From NCBI GenBank assembly GCA_026413225.1, contig CM048552.1:146085053-146149052 (forward strand): 64,000 bases of DNA, written 5' to 3'. This document shows positions 49,880 to 62,220 of the stretch, piece after piece (positions within the stretch are counted from its first letter, which is position 1; every line of letters starts with the position of its first letter). The stretch is from Otis tarda (Eukaryota; Chordata; Aves; Otidiformes; Otididae). Made by a program: the position numbers and the translations under genes. The notes below the pieces were generated by a model. It saw nothing but the letters and a program-made list of their open reading frames with translations. It was not told the DNA's origin and did no database searches.

Positions 49880-52800
49880 GAGACGTGTAAATGAAACACT
49901 TCAGACAAGAAGTTTATTAAGAGAGAGACTTCACATTCTTCTCTAGTGCAGACTGTTAAAGGATGGACATGTTTTTTGACATGTTCAGCACCAATAGCCA
50001 TAATATCTGGTACACAGTAACCTAACAGAATTAATATGAGAAGTAGCATGGAGCATGACAGCCTTGAAGAGTTGACCCATAAGTTTCAAGAGTTGAAGAG
50101 CAAATAACATCCTGGCTAAGCAGGGGGCTCGCTAACACTATCAAGAGTTTGCCTGGCAGATGTTTTGCTGGGTTTTGATACCATTAGCTGACTGTGGAAT
50201 TGTTTCTCAGTAATATTCCAAGGAGTCGTGCTGAGATCCATGATCAGACCCAAAATAATACTGGAGTTATATTTCCATGACTCATTCCTTTTTAAAGAGA
50301 AAAGAAAATGTTCTTGTTTGAAAAAATGTGCGGGTGAGTCTCTCGCCCATCCTTCATTAGTGCTGATGGAAGTGCTTCCTGACCCAGCACAGACTGAGCT
50401 GGGGCATATTTTACGCAGAGGAAAGTCTCCGGCTGTTCTGCCAATGAAAGGATCAGCCCTTTCAACATAGTTTATTAGTCATAAATGTCACCTTTAAAGT
50501 ATTTCTGATAAACAGTTTATTTCCTACATTCTTTTATTTTCTTTGAGGCAAAAAAGTTACATGATTTATTATACTTCTGTAATCTATGTGCATGCCTCTA
50601 ATCAGAGCATCATCTGGTTTGCAGTTTCACTATCAGAATTGCTTTGCTTTTTAGTTATTTGAGGCAGATTGTTCATCTTATGACCTTCTTATCTGTTAAG
50701 TGGCAGCAATGGCAGTATATAGTAATTTTAATATACAGTAAGTTCTTTAAACTCAGACAACAAAAAACACAGGCAACCCGATTGTCTTTTTCTACAAGCA
50801 CCTGGCACATGTCCTCTTGTTTTCAAAAGATTAAGGAATTACATACTGAGAAATATTCCAACAGTAAGAGTTTATGACAATAAATTGACAAAAAAGGAGA
50901 TTTGCAATATGGATATTTAATCCTAAGGCTGCCATATAAAAAAGTATCTATCTCTTTGTCATCTGCTTTTCTCTGCTTTTCTTTACATGACCATTTGCTT
51001 ACTTTCTAGAAAACGGAATGTTGCGCATATAGACTAAAGGTGTTTCCACTGGTAAAACCCTATTCCCAAACAAAGTGTTTTTCCCTTCAAGTTGAGGTGC
51101 TGAGCTCAAAAGTATGCATAAGAATGAACTACGTGTCCCTTTCTTCTTGAAGGGCAATGCTTTATGTTATCTCTACCAACTGAAGAATCGAGGCAGCCAG
51201 ACTGGGAACGTCTGGTGGCTTTGACCTAAAGTTATCCTGCTTGTGAAATTCGCTCTTCAGTACTTATGATTTCCATTTGCCCAAGAAGCAGTTCCTCCAG
51301 GTTATACCGTGGCTGACCCCCCCTGTCACCTTCAGGGAAACGTCTTCTGAGAAGTCTACTATCCGCCATGCAGAAACCAATCTGTTACAGCAGCAGAGCT
51401 CTTCCCTCCCACCTTGCCTGCCCGAGCCTGACAATGATGCCTTCATCCAGGGAAAGGACCAGAGAGCTGATTAAAAATAAGGGTGACCTTTTTTTTTTTG
51501 ACATGTCAGAATCTTTCATTTCTTCTTTTCCCCAAGATTATTTCTCATCCACACTTCAATGAAAAATGGCCTTAATGGTCTTTTTTTTTTTCAGCTAGCT
51601 TCTCTTTCCCTTTTTACCTTAAGCTGTGGTATGTAATAAAGCTTTCTACATAATTTAAATTTGATGTAACCCCTTCTGACACAAAGATTTAGTAAGACCA
51701 CTGATATTTGCCAGCATTAATAATTGCCATTATCATTAATATCTGAATGTGAATTTACTAGAATAATATTTTGAGTTGTGATCATATGGTGTATTTATTA
51801 CCGCCTTTTGGAATTCAGACAACTATAAAATGAAATCAAATTAGAAAAAGAAAATCAGAACACTAACATGAAAAATACCCCAAACGGTAGGTTGTCACCA
51901 CTGAGAAGTGGTAAGTTTTAAACATAGTAAAATATTTTTTGAAACAAGAAACATTAAACTGTGTGCACAGTCTCCTGGTTGCCAAGAACAGAATGTCAAA
52001 AATCAAGAGAAAGGATTTAGATGTCCAGTAAGTGTCAACACTTTGCAAGGTTAAGCAGAAACAAATCCAGAATATGCTCCTGTGTGCCAAATCTTATGAT
52101 TTTAGACTCTGAAGATATCTGACACAGATTAAAAGCACTAGTGGTGACATATGATTATATCAAGATCTTTTTTTTTTTGTTAAACTTTTATTGTTAACAT
52201 AAACTTTGAGGAAAAGCTTCTTTTTTCTGCTCAGTTAATTTGCTTCTCTTTGGAGCTTGGGCTTGGCAGTACTGGCATAAAGCACCCACTGGATGGAAAC
52301 CAATCATTCAAACGGACTGATGAAAATGTAAATGTACTTAAGATCCTCAACACCTTCAAATTGGTCTTAGAACATTGATTGACACAAAAGATTTCTGAAA
52401 TTAGAAGGAGAAAAAAGCAAGAGTTTCTCAGCATAAATCAAACAAAAAAATAAGTTCGAGACACCAGGCAGCAGAAAATGTTCCAGCCACCACAAGATAA
52501 TGGCCTAATTTAAAACCAATTTAGATCTTTCTCCAAACTTGATTAAGTTAACCTTAAAGTCCTGAACAATGTTAACTAAAGGAAGCACTGAGAAGCCATT
52601 TAGGGTCCAGAAGTGGAGAAAACAAAGACTTCTGGATCAGAGAAGGAAGCCCTGACTAGACTGCTTAAAAATCCATGCGGATAAGCCCGTGTGCCCAACT
52701 GCAGGACAACTTGTTTGAGATGACAATGACCGCCCTCCGCCTCCTGTGGCCAGATGCACAAGACCAAGGGGTGGCTCTGAGACCCCCTCTTTTTTTTTAA

Positions 52801-53784
52801 TATGTGTTTCTTCTCATAAGGGTTGCAGTGCTGTTGTTTCACACTAAGATCTTTTGCGGTGGTGGTGATGATACGTCTCATTCACTAGCATGTTGTAACT
52901 CTACAACTCTACTCGTCTCCACCTGTAGTAAATCAGTTTTCAACAGTTATACATAAAAGTCCAGTTTTACAAGCTATAAAGGCTCAAGCCTAGTTAATCT
53001 TAGTCAATGTGTCAACTTGGCCTTTCTTCTTACTGAAGGGAAAACCTTCAAATAAAGAAACCTATAGTATTGCATATGCTTGCTCCCAATTCAGTCTCCG
53101 CAGCAACAATTAAGCAACGAGACATTTCTTGTGGATTAATGATTACTTGGCAGTGTTTTGTTTGGGGCTTTTAACCCTAGCTTGTAGGTAATTTTTCAGG
53201 AAAAGTACCATGCAGAGGTAAATAATAGTATTCACTCTAGACTTAAGGCAATGCTATTTATCTAGTGCCATCAGTCTTGCTGTGTGACATGATACCAGGA
53301 ATGGCTGAACTGATTCAGAAAAATTGCAATTAATAAAAAGTAGGCAGAGGAATATAATCTAGATTTAAAGTCTAGCCACATGTATTATCTTGCTGTTCAT
53401 TCGCTGCCAAAACCAGAACTTATCATCGGGCCATTCAGAAAACTGACTGTTTAATCCTCCTCTTTGCTTGTGCTCACCTAGCCAATTTTTGATTCATAAT
53501 ATTTTGTCTCTCCACAGCTGATGACTTAAGAAATGTTTGTAGTGTCCCATAAAGGACCCCATCAAATACCTTTTGAAAATTACTTTAGCTGGCTCAACTT
53601 CATCCACTTCTCTACTGACATGTCACAGGAATTATAGGAGATTGCGGAGACACAATTTCCCTTTGCTAATACTCTGCCAGTTAGCTCATGGGGACCGCAG
53701 AGGCTCTCTCCCTGTAGTTACCTACTCTAAAATGCAGATTTTAAGGAAGCATTAGGTACATTTATTCAGCTGGAAGTCAAGGCA

Positions 53785-53860
53785 ACACAAAGCTAATGCA
53801 GAGCTTTCCAAGACCCTTTAGCAAAGGATCACAGGACACAGTTTGAGAACCTCTAATCCA
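53785..53860 (-). mobile_element. Possible hAT-type DNA transposon terminal fragment
   Basis: On the minus strand the sequence reads attagaggttctcaaactgtg and then tcctgtgatcctttgc. This resembles the ggttctcaaactgtggtccg terminus of several ancient non-autonomous hAT elements in amniotes. No opposite terminus or 8-bp target duplication was found. A 16-base part also occurs at 16196-16211 on the plus strand. Confidence 0.28.
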
Positions 53861-56211
53861 GTTACTCTCCTGTTTTCATAAAATAGAATTTTCTCTTTTT
53901 TTTTTTGTTTACCACAGGAGACTCTCTCTTTAACTGCTGTCAGTTGGCAAAGATCCCTTTCAGTTCAGTGAAGCCACACTGCCACTAGCTGACAACATGG
54001 CTATGACTTTAGTGACAAACATCCCAAACAAAGAGTCTGACACTGAAACTTTTGGAGACTATGTCAAAGCTGACAGCATTTCACTATGATAAGACTCCCA
54101 TGATGTGAAAAGAAAATTTTCTTTTTAAAAAAGTGATTCCTCTAATACCTGTTATTTCTGCAACTTTTCTAACCCAACCCTCAAACATACACTTGTAAAA
54201 CAGAAAGATAAAACTATTTCCTCTTGTTTCCTTACGGTGTCACTTACCCAAACTACATCTACTTAACTATTTTTCTTCTTATTCATAAGCCTTCTAGTTT
54301 CCTTTGAGCACTTGATAATTTTCCTCTTTCCATCTGAGTATCTTTTATTTTATCATTATCCTTTTGATGACATGTTATTCACCACCATCCAACAAAATAT
54401 CTTGCCATTTTCCAGCTTCTGTTGTTTCCTGGTTTACTTCCTTTACATCCACTTATTTGGGCAGGTTTTAATTTATAGTCAATATTTATGTCTCACATGA
54501 TGCAAAATGCTTTTAAACTTGAGATAAGTGATAAATGTGGTTTCACCCACCCACTAACTGAAGGATGAAATAAGAGAACTACTACGAGCTCCCTGTCACG
54601 GAACTGAAATAGCTGTAAGGACACTGTTTACACTGAGCTGGGTGCCAGTGCAGCACTGAACCTCAGTCAGCAGTTCTTCTGTCTCCCCTACTCCTGCTAA
54701 AACAATTTCAAGGAGTCACTTTTTTTCATAGCAATCTGCTGCAAAACACATTCTACCACATTTCCCCTTTGGCTCCAATGCCAAGACCCTTCAAATGCCC
54801 TGTTGCTTTCTGTAATATGAATTCCTTTCAAGACACTTCATCAATATAACATTCAAAGACAGACGACAATCCAGGGTAGAGTGCTTGTCTAAGCTTCATT
54901 CTAAGCAAAGAAATAAAGGTAATTGTGCAGATTGTGACTATGTCATTTGGGGAGAAGGAAAAAAAAAAAAAATTAGGCCCTTGGAAAGGGAGAAGGTCAG
55001 AGATTTTGCAGACTGCAGCATTAAAGAATGTGTTCAGCATTAAATCTCCAGATGCTTGGTATCTACACAACCAAACCATTCCAAATCATGAACATTTGCA
55101 ACGTGATCTGTGGATCAATTCACTTTACAGTGAACTTAACTGCCAGTGCAATAAGTTTCTCTTTGGAATACATTATCTCTGCTTTAGTGGAACCATCCTG
55201 CAAATATCCTGCAACATTTAGTCAAAGTTCAGCAATCTAGGACAGATAAATGTAAAAGAAGGCTACAGATGCTTACTTATCAAACTGACTTATTTAGGTC
55301 TGTCGTTGTATGACTACAATTCTTTAACAAAGAGTATTGCAAATTTTTATTCATTTTGGGGGATCAAATGAGCCTATAAGCCCATAAGAAGCTATGGATA
55401 CCAAAGAGAAACGTGGTTTGATTCTAAGAGCAAGTATTAACTAGGGTATAACTCATGCCATGCTCTCTCATCTCAAGAGTTTAAGAAAGAAAGATTTATT
55501 TCTAATTATCAAGAAAGGAAGAATGTGTACCTTTACCAGTAAACCAGAACAGAATTTAGAGAGTTTCCTTAAAAACTTTTCAATAGTCTTCACTAAAATG
55601 AAAGAAAATGGACAAAAATTCTCCTTTAGTTGCAGTAATGAATATTTATCTGTTCTTAGTGAAGAAGCTACGTTTTTAGACGAATGCATTGGGCCATGCG
55701 ATATGACAAACTGCCTGAAAACCAGCCTTGCCTGGGCAAGCTGAGATGATGTGGTTAATCAAAGTACAATCTTTATTAGTGCATTAACCTCCTGCACCCA
55801 AGGACTGTGGATTCTAATTCCTGAATTGCCATGCAAGACTGATGCAGCTAGTTTTCTGGTCTCAATTGGCAGCAAGCTAACAGAAGTGGCTAATGAAGAT
55901 GAATAGCTGCCTCTTGGGAGTGGGGGGAGGAGAAAGAGGAAAGGAAAAGACCTAGGATACTTCAAGGTCCAGATCTCTGCATGATTTCAGATAATAATGA
56001 AAAAGTATACATAGTCGACATTTTCAGAGATCATAACAAGCATGTTAATTCTGCAGTCTGCTAACAAAGCAATGGTAGTGGCCTCAGGATTGCTCTGGAA
56101 ACATTTCAAGAAGTTAAAACAAAGGCTATTGAAAACAAAGACCAGAACATTGGCCAGGGTCTTACCCTGTTTTCGATGGATGATTATATTAACATGGACA
56201 AAGGAGAAGAC

Positions 56212-56228
56212 AAAAAAAAAAAAAAAAA
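56212..56228. repeat. Poly(A), 17 bases
   Basis: An uninterrupted A run. The sequence to its left is purine-rich and shows no recognised retroposon. Confidence 0.9.
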
Positions 56229-59200
56229 GCCTGAAGCTAAAAATCAGACACCTTTACTAAAGAAAACATCCTCGGTTTGGAGAAGACAAAAATACCACCA
56301 CGGTAAATATTTAGCAATACTGGAATATCTTTGCCACAAATGCGTTTAATGTTCTAATATAAACATCCCTTTATTACAGATGAAAATATCCTGCTAAATG
56401 TAAGGAGGTCATTAAAGCAAGATTTGTGGGGAAAAAAATCTAGGTTTTTTGAAACTAGACAGATTTTCAAGTTTCTTATTCTGTGGGAGACTGGAAGCTT
56501 TCTGATAGGTACATTAGTGGTCCTGGTTCACTCCCTGGACAGAAGGCGAAATAGCAGGTCATCCGTTTAGCCTAATTTGCTCTGTTCCAGTCTTTAATAC
56601 TCCTGAAGCCAGCTTAAGAAGACTAGGGGTACCGTAAGGACTTACATGGCTCCTGAGAACCTGAGGGCTCATATAAAGAGCTCTTTTGTGCATCTACAGT
56701 GGAGATTCACCGGTGGGTGCAAATTGATAATTTTAGCTCAACTTGTTCAGCCAGCTGATTGAGTATTTTAAGCTTCATGAATTTACGCATAACACAGTAG
56801 GGCCTGTGTGCTCTGTGCAGAAATTACAGGCAGACATTAGATGAAGTAAATACGCTCTGGGTTAAGGTTTAAGGTGCTACCAGAACACCTTTTGGCTAAT
56901 GTACCTGCGAAGGCTGCCAACCATAACAAGAAGAAAGCAATCTTCTGTTCTGTGCTACTACAACAAACTTGGTCAGTGTGAAAAGATGACAGAGAGGGTA
57001 AGAAAAGACCGTAGAAAGGAAGAAGTCAGAATTAAAGTATTAGAAGTGAAATTGCTGTCAGATGTAGCTCTATAAAACACAGCTCCAAGAGGTTTTGCAC
57101 TTGTGGTTTCTTAATGACATTAGACAAAATATCCTCAATTTACAGGTGAAAATTACACCAGGCTGGGACCTCAGACTGTGTTGCTGAGCATCAAGGCAGG
57201 AACTCACCTTCCCTTTTCCCTGTCGTACCACAGAGAGGTTCTGCAAAGCAAAGCAGCCTGTAAATCCTTCCCAGACAACCTTGCACGGATGTGGCTGACT
57301 GCAATTAGTAAACAATTTTGTTTATGACTCTCTGACAACTTGGGGAATCTATTCATATACAAGTCATTTACTCTGAATGAGATTAAGAAATCAGTGTTGC
57401 ACTGTGTGCTTCAGTGTATGTGAATTCAACCATCTGTTCTCAAGGCTGCATTGTGTACCTCCTAGATCTGAACTGACAGAAAGATGTTAAATCTTGATGG
57501 TTCATATTCTAGAAGGAGCACAGTGGCACAATGTGTTGGCTGAAGCCAACAGAGACCAGTTCAGCTAATAGTACAGAGGTGTAGAGAGCTAAACAGAGAC
57601 AAACTCATGTCCACAAATAAATAATACCATATATTCCTTGTAAAGTGTGACACTGGACCTGGAAAGGAGTTAGAGTTCACCAGAGAACAAGCAACTGAAA
57701 ATAATTTCCCAACACCTCATGCATTTGGCCAAAGAGCTCATTCTATCATTGTGTATTTGAAAAAGGAGAAGTAAACAGCACAGTAAAACTGGTGAGGCCA
57801 ATGCTGGAATAGTCTGTTTCTTTGTCCACATTTCTTCTGAAATGCTGGAAATTCTGAGAAGGTGAAAAAAGGAACAAAACCAGATCACAGACATTTACAG
57901 AGATCAGCCCTATTAGACTAATGCAGAACATTATTCCATATACTTGATATGCATAAGCATCTTCACAGGGGGAAAAAAAAAAACCTCTAACATGACTTCT
58001 AGAAAACTTATTTGAAGCCAATTGTCAAGTGTCCCAAGGTAAAAGGTAGAACCTCTACTGAACACCTTCAACAGGATTCGCAAGAGATGACTGAAAAAAA
58101 TCAAGGTTGTTCATGCTTAATAGGAGTCCATATACACAAAATTTCCAAATACGTCTCAGTAGAAAATGCTGTCAGTTCACAATAATGGAAAAATATCAAA
58201 CCACTAACTTCTTGTATCATCAGGCAATGGACAAAAGGACAAAAAGGTGAATTGAAGTTAGGAAAAAAAGAACAACCTCTGATGAGCTGGTGGCTCACTG
58301 CTGGGATGTGGTGCTACAGAAATGCCTGTCTTCATCTCTTGAGGTCTTAAGATCAAGAAAAGATGCTTTTCTGAATTATAAGCTTCAGTCAAATACAAGA
58401 TAATGGACTCAAAACAGTGGAGAGAAGATGCAGTTATTTGGCTTGTTACACAGGTCAGAACTCTACTCGGACTGGGTGACAAAATATACCATTCAGACTC
58501 ACATATAAAATGGGAACCCCGACCTAAGTGGGATTCTTGATCTCAATTTTGGAGCTTCTTTTTCAATCCATCAAAATCCTTACTATTATGGCTCCCAATA
58601 CAGGCTTTACAAATCAAGCAAACATATGAACCATTTGCATTCATGTGTGTATTCACGTGTTGTATTCAATGCCAGGTACTGACCACAAAAGCAGTGATTA
58701 AGAGAAAGGGATGCTGGGTTGTGCTTCAGAAAAGATAGAAACAAAAGTTTGCTCTTCCCTTATGTATTAGTAATCTATAATGTGTATTTGTCCCCTGCTG
58801 CTTTTGATTGTACAAGATCCAGGTGCATCACAATCAACCTTGAAGAATTAACTAAGGGGTCAACACGATGAGGATATCTGCCTGATGCTCTTGCTATAGT
58901 CAGTGGAAAAGATAAAGACACTAGCACGGGACACATCAGCTGACCTGAGATCTGGAGCATCCTCTGGAAGTGACTTTCTGTGTCATCTAGAAATGGGAGT
59001 CCAGGTTGCTGTGCTCAGTCCTGACGTGCCTCAGACTGGGGGAGGGATGGGGGTGAGTCTGGCCTTGTGCTCCTTGGAGCAAAGCTTTATTTCTTACATG
59101 TTTGTATGGCACTTAGCACAGAGATTTTGTTCAGTGTTGCGCCTCTCTACTTGCTACAATAACACATAAAAGTTAATGGAAAATTCAGAGATTACTTCCT

Positions 59201-60297
59201 GGCAGTGCTATCATTTCAGCTAGACTGCCCTGACACTTTTTCTTAGACCATCTCTTAGGGTATGTCTCTATCTTCGAACCTGAGAGCGTTACCACATCTC
59301 TTTACCTTAGCCATCTGCGTATCAGAATGAGAGTCAAGCATGCATAAGGCTCCTCTTCCCTTCCCTTCCCTTCTTGGAAACATAAATACTCCACATGACC
59401 TTTTAATACCTTCACATTAAGAAGACATCGCTGTTCCAGAAACGTCATCTGTGATCATCTAAAATGTTTTCTTAAAATATACAGACAACTCAGTATTGGG
59501 TTTTCCAGTTTTAATGTTGTGGGTAGCTAAAAGGTTAGTTGGTTGGCTATGACCTTTTTCTACTAAAAAGTCACACCTGGATTCTGTCTCAGCCTGGAAG
59601 AGCAGTTGGATGGCAGAGGACATCTGTTGTACTCCCCATCAGGTGACCAGTCTTGATCCCTGGAGTCGGAACCAAGGTCTGCAGAACATAATTCCAGCCA
59701 GTCTGTGTAGGCACAGCCACTGATCAGGGTGGCTCTTTGCCTCCTGTTGTCTTCAGTATCGCGCATGCCCTCCTTCCCTTGGTAGGCATAGAGGAAAGAC
59801 AGTCTTCATACTACCAACCTCCCACCCCAGGGGCCTGGGGAATGAGCCCTGGCCAGAAGCGGGGATCAGGTGCAAACATCCTCCTTTTTCCTCCAGGGCT
59901 CCGTGGGCAAACAACTCATGGGCAATCCCATGAGAATCAGCCACCCATGCTGGAAAATATCCAGCAAGATGGCAGAGTGGGACTTGGTCCTAGAGCCAGA
60001 GGCTAGGACCCGTTTCCCGTCTAAGAACAGCACTTGCCACTTCTCCCTGCTACACGGGGTGGCCTTTGGGAAGCCAGGAGGCAGGGAGTGCCCCTTTGTT
60101 TGCCCCACTTGTCCCAAGGCAATCTGGCGTTTCTTGCTAAAATTGATTTTAAATTGTGCTTCTCTCTAGCTGCAAATACACCCATGGAGCAGTGAAGGAG
60201 ACTGTTCTTTAGCTGTGCAATTCACTCTTATCTAGTGTTTATATTAAGTGGCTTCTTCAAAGCTATCATTATCTCAAGCTCTGTCTGCTTTAAGCCC

Positions 60298-60418
60298 TGA
60301 AATAATAACATTTAGTGCTTATTGTACACACCAGCTTTCATTTGCAAGGTATTCTGCAAACTTGAATTAAGCATCCCAGCACCCTTGTAATCTCCGTAAG
60401 TACCGTACTATTATTACA
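60298..60418 (+). mobile_element. MIR-like (CORE-SINE) fossil
   Basis: In plus orientation the blocks aataataacatttagtgctt, attgtacacaccag, gcaaacttgaatta, cccagcacccttgta and gtactattatta follow the order of the MIR consensus from its internal 5' part to the core. The right-hand part of the element is not recognisable. It is antisense to AFF3. Confidence 0.5.
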
Positions 60419-60782
60419 AGGAAAATCACATAAAACTGGAATCAAGGTTGAAAGAATCTTGAGTCAGAAAATCCCTTAAGAAAACCCCATTATTTCTCTG
60501 CCCTGGCATAAATGGTACTGAAGGTGACAGTGCCATTCTGTGACTCCACTTGGAAAACAGAGTAGAAAGTATGAAAATATACACTGAAGCCTTAACTCTG
60601 CTCCTAACGCACATGTTCTGGCTTCATCCACTGTACCACTTATTTCATTAAGAAGCAGAGTAAAAGGAGTGTCTTATTTATTATTGTAGGCATTGTCTGC
60701 ATAAGCAATTTGCATCTATTTATAAAAAAGCGATGATTTTAAACCACTTAAATGTAATGATTGTTAGAGATTGTATGACTGC

Positions 60783-60839
60783 TTTGGTTTTAACTAACAC
60801 CAAATACATTTAGATTCATCTAAATTGGTTAAAACCAAA
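60783..60839. repeat. Compound hairpin, 12-bp outer and 7-bp inner stems
   Basis: The outer arms TTTGGTTTTAAC (60783-60794) and GTTAAAACCAAA (60828-60839) are perfect. Inside lies a second stem, ATTTAGA (60808-60814) with TCTAAAT (60819-60825), around a TTCA loop. The asymmetry is a 13-base internal loop opposite 2 bases. It could be a small fold-back element; no target duplication was evident. Confidence 0.78.
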
Positions 60840-61384
60840 TTAAATGAATGGAAAGAATAATAAAAATATCTTTGAAACAGTTCGTAAGTAGACTTGGTTA
60901 TGAAACAATTAAACTTGAACTGATGAAACACCCGTAAGCACAGAAAGCCTACATGGACTCGCATATCACGCTGTCTCACCATTTCTAGGTATTCTCCGCC
61001 GATGGTGTATGAGACTCTCAGTACAGAGACAGATTGGTTTTACAGCTAGAATGTTATAAAAAAATGATGCTAACAAAAGTTTGTACAACTCCCTAAAACA
61101 TTCCTCGAGATGTTTGCCAGCAAACAGTAGGTGATTATGAAATTATAGGTTACACCGTGACAGATGCATGCAAGGAAGTAAGATGGTTACAAATGCTTGT
61201 TTATTTTTGAGCTCTTAACTACATATGATTTACTTATCCACTTTACAGCAAAAGTAACATTTTTTTGGTATCATCTAAAAAATGAGAAAGTATATATTTT
61301 TTAACCTCATAGAAATCATGTGAAAAAATTAAAGTAATACATAAAGAAAAAGGAAACAGGATTACCACTTTTTAATTATGTTAC

Positions 61385-61420
61385 CTGTTTTTTAGAGAGT
61401 AGGGAATCAGGAACAGCAGC
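61385..61420 (-). other. Candidate 36-bp microexon (unconfirmed)
   Basis: On the minus strand an AG (aatgtgaag) is followed by 36 bases encoding AAVPDSLLSKKQ and then a good donor CAG|gtaaca. It is phase 0 at both ends, so it would fit between the exon expected to end in phase 0 and exon A, and would be frame-neutral if skipped. Against it, the pyrimidine tract is weak and the peptide does not match any part of AFF3 that I can recall. It is listed only as a candidate. Confidence 0.2.
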
Positions 61421-61754
61421 CTTCACATTGGAAAATTAAAATATTAAAAGTTACAAAAGGATATTTTGTGGCACTAGATGTTAATTTCTTTTGACTTCTC
61501 TTCATGAGAACCATCAAACTGCAATTGACCACAACAAGAAGGTCCATGTAATGTCTATGTATCAATTAATTCCCACTTGAGCTTTAAATGACTCTCCTAC
61601 CCAGGGAAGGATTTCACCTCTGTTGATTAAAGGTAGTCCTTTACGTCAGTCATTTTTTTACTTTGAAAAAAGTTTCTTAGTAAAATGCTGCAGTGGATAT
61701 AACTTTCAAAGCTTTAGTACATGTAGACTCCCATCAGAAGAAAGATCACAGCAC

Positions 61755-62220
61755 AGAATCATAGAATAGTTTGGGCTGGAAGGGACCTTTAAAGGTCATC
61801 TAGTCTAACTCCCCTGCAAGGAGCAGGGACATCTCCAATTACATCAGGTTTCTCAGAGCTCCGTCCAACCTGGTCTTGAATGTCTCCAGGGATGGGGCAT
61901 CCATCTCCTCTCTGGGCAACCTGTTCCAGTGTTTCACCACCCTCAGTGTAAATAACTTCTTCCTTTCATGTAGTCTGAATCTACCCTCTTTTAGTTTAAA
62001 ACCATTACCCCTTATCCTATTGCTGTAGGCTCTACTAAAAAGTTTGTCCCTATCTTCCTTATCAGCTCCCTCTAGGTACTGGAAGACCACAATAAGGTCT
62101 TCCCAGAGCCTTCTCTTCTCCAGGCTGAACAGCCCCAACTCTCTCAGCTTGTCCTCATAGGAGAGGTGCTCCAGCTCTCAGACCATTTTTGTGGCCTCCT
62201 CTGGACTTGCTTCAACACAT
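61755..62220 (-). mobile_element. CR1 LINE, 5'-truncated, 3' end intact
   Basis: On the minus strand the element ends with the ATTCTATG-type repeat typical of chicken repeat 1 (plus strand begins gaatcatagaat). Next comes the well-known 3' region read on the plus strand as tttgggctggaagggacc and gcagggacatct, followed by the end of the reverse-transcriptase frame. It is truncated at about 62220, where the CR1 match stops at a T-rich tract. This length and 5' truncation are usual for CR1, which inserts by target-primed reverse transcription and usually leaves no clear target duplication. It lies in the same orientation as AFF3. The match to avian CR1 is from memory of the family, and the exact boundaries are uncertain by about 10 bp. 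Confidence 0.96.
61839..62177 (-). pseudogene. C-terminal remnant of CR1 reverse-transcriptase ORF2
   Basis: This is an uninterrupted frame of 112 codons plus stop. It includes the motifs LGLFSLEKRRL, RGNGFKLKEGRFRL and VVKHWNRLPRE, which mark the carboxyl end of avian CR1 ORF2. Just upstream, at 62178-62180, is an in-frame TGA where the usual family codon is CGA, consistent with CpG decay. The catalytic reverse-transcriptase and endonuclease domains are absent because the element is 5'-truncated, so no active product is expected. The long clean frame reflects shared ancestry with the CR1 protein and is not evidence of a host gene. Confidence 0.93.

Noticed and set aside
56646-56693. 48-base exon-like segment on the minus strand with a good gtaagt donor, encoding MHKRALYMSPQVLRSH
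   Set aside because: The acceptor lacks a pyrimidine tract, two frames are open and neither peptide matches AFF3.
59737-60169. GC-richer pocket with several 80-100 codon frames
   Set aside because: Frames are open on both strands, no family is recognised and no splice context links them to AFF3.
60972-61018. Minus-strand segment with a gtgaga donor, open as VSYTIGGEYLEM
   Set aside because: It resembles a small exon, but there is no AFF3 match and no recognised family; the open frame continues into the intron past the supposed donor.
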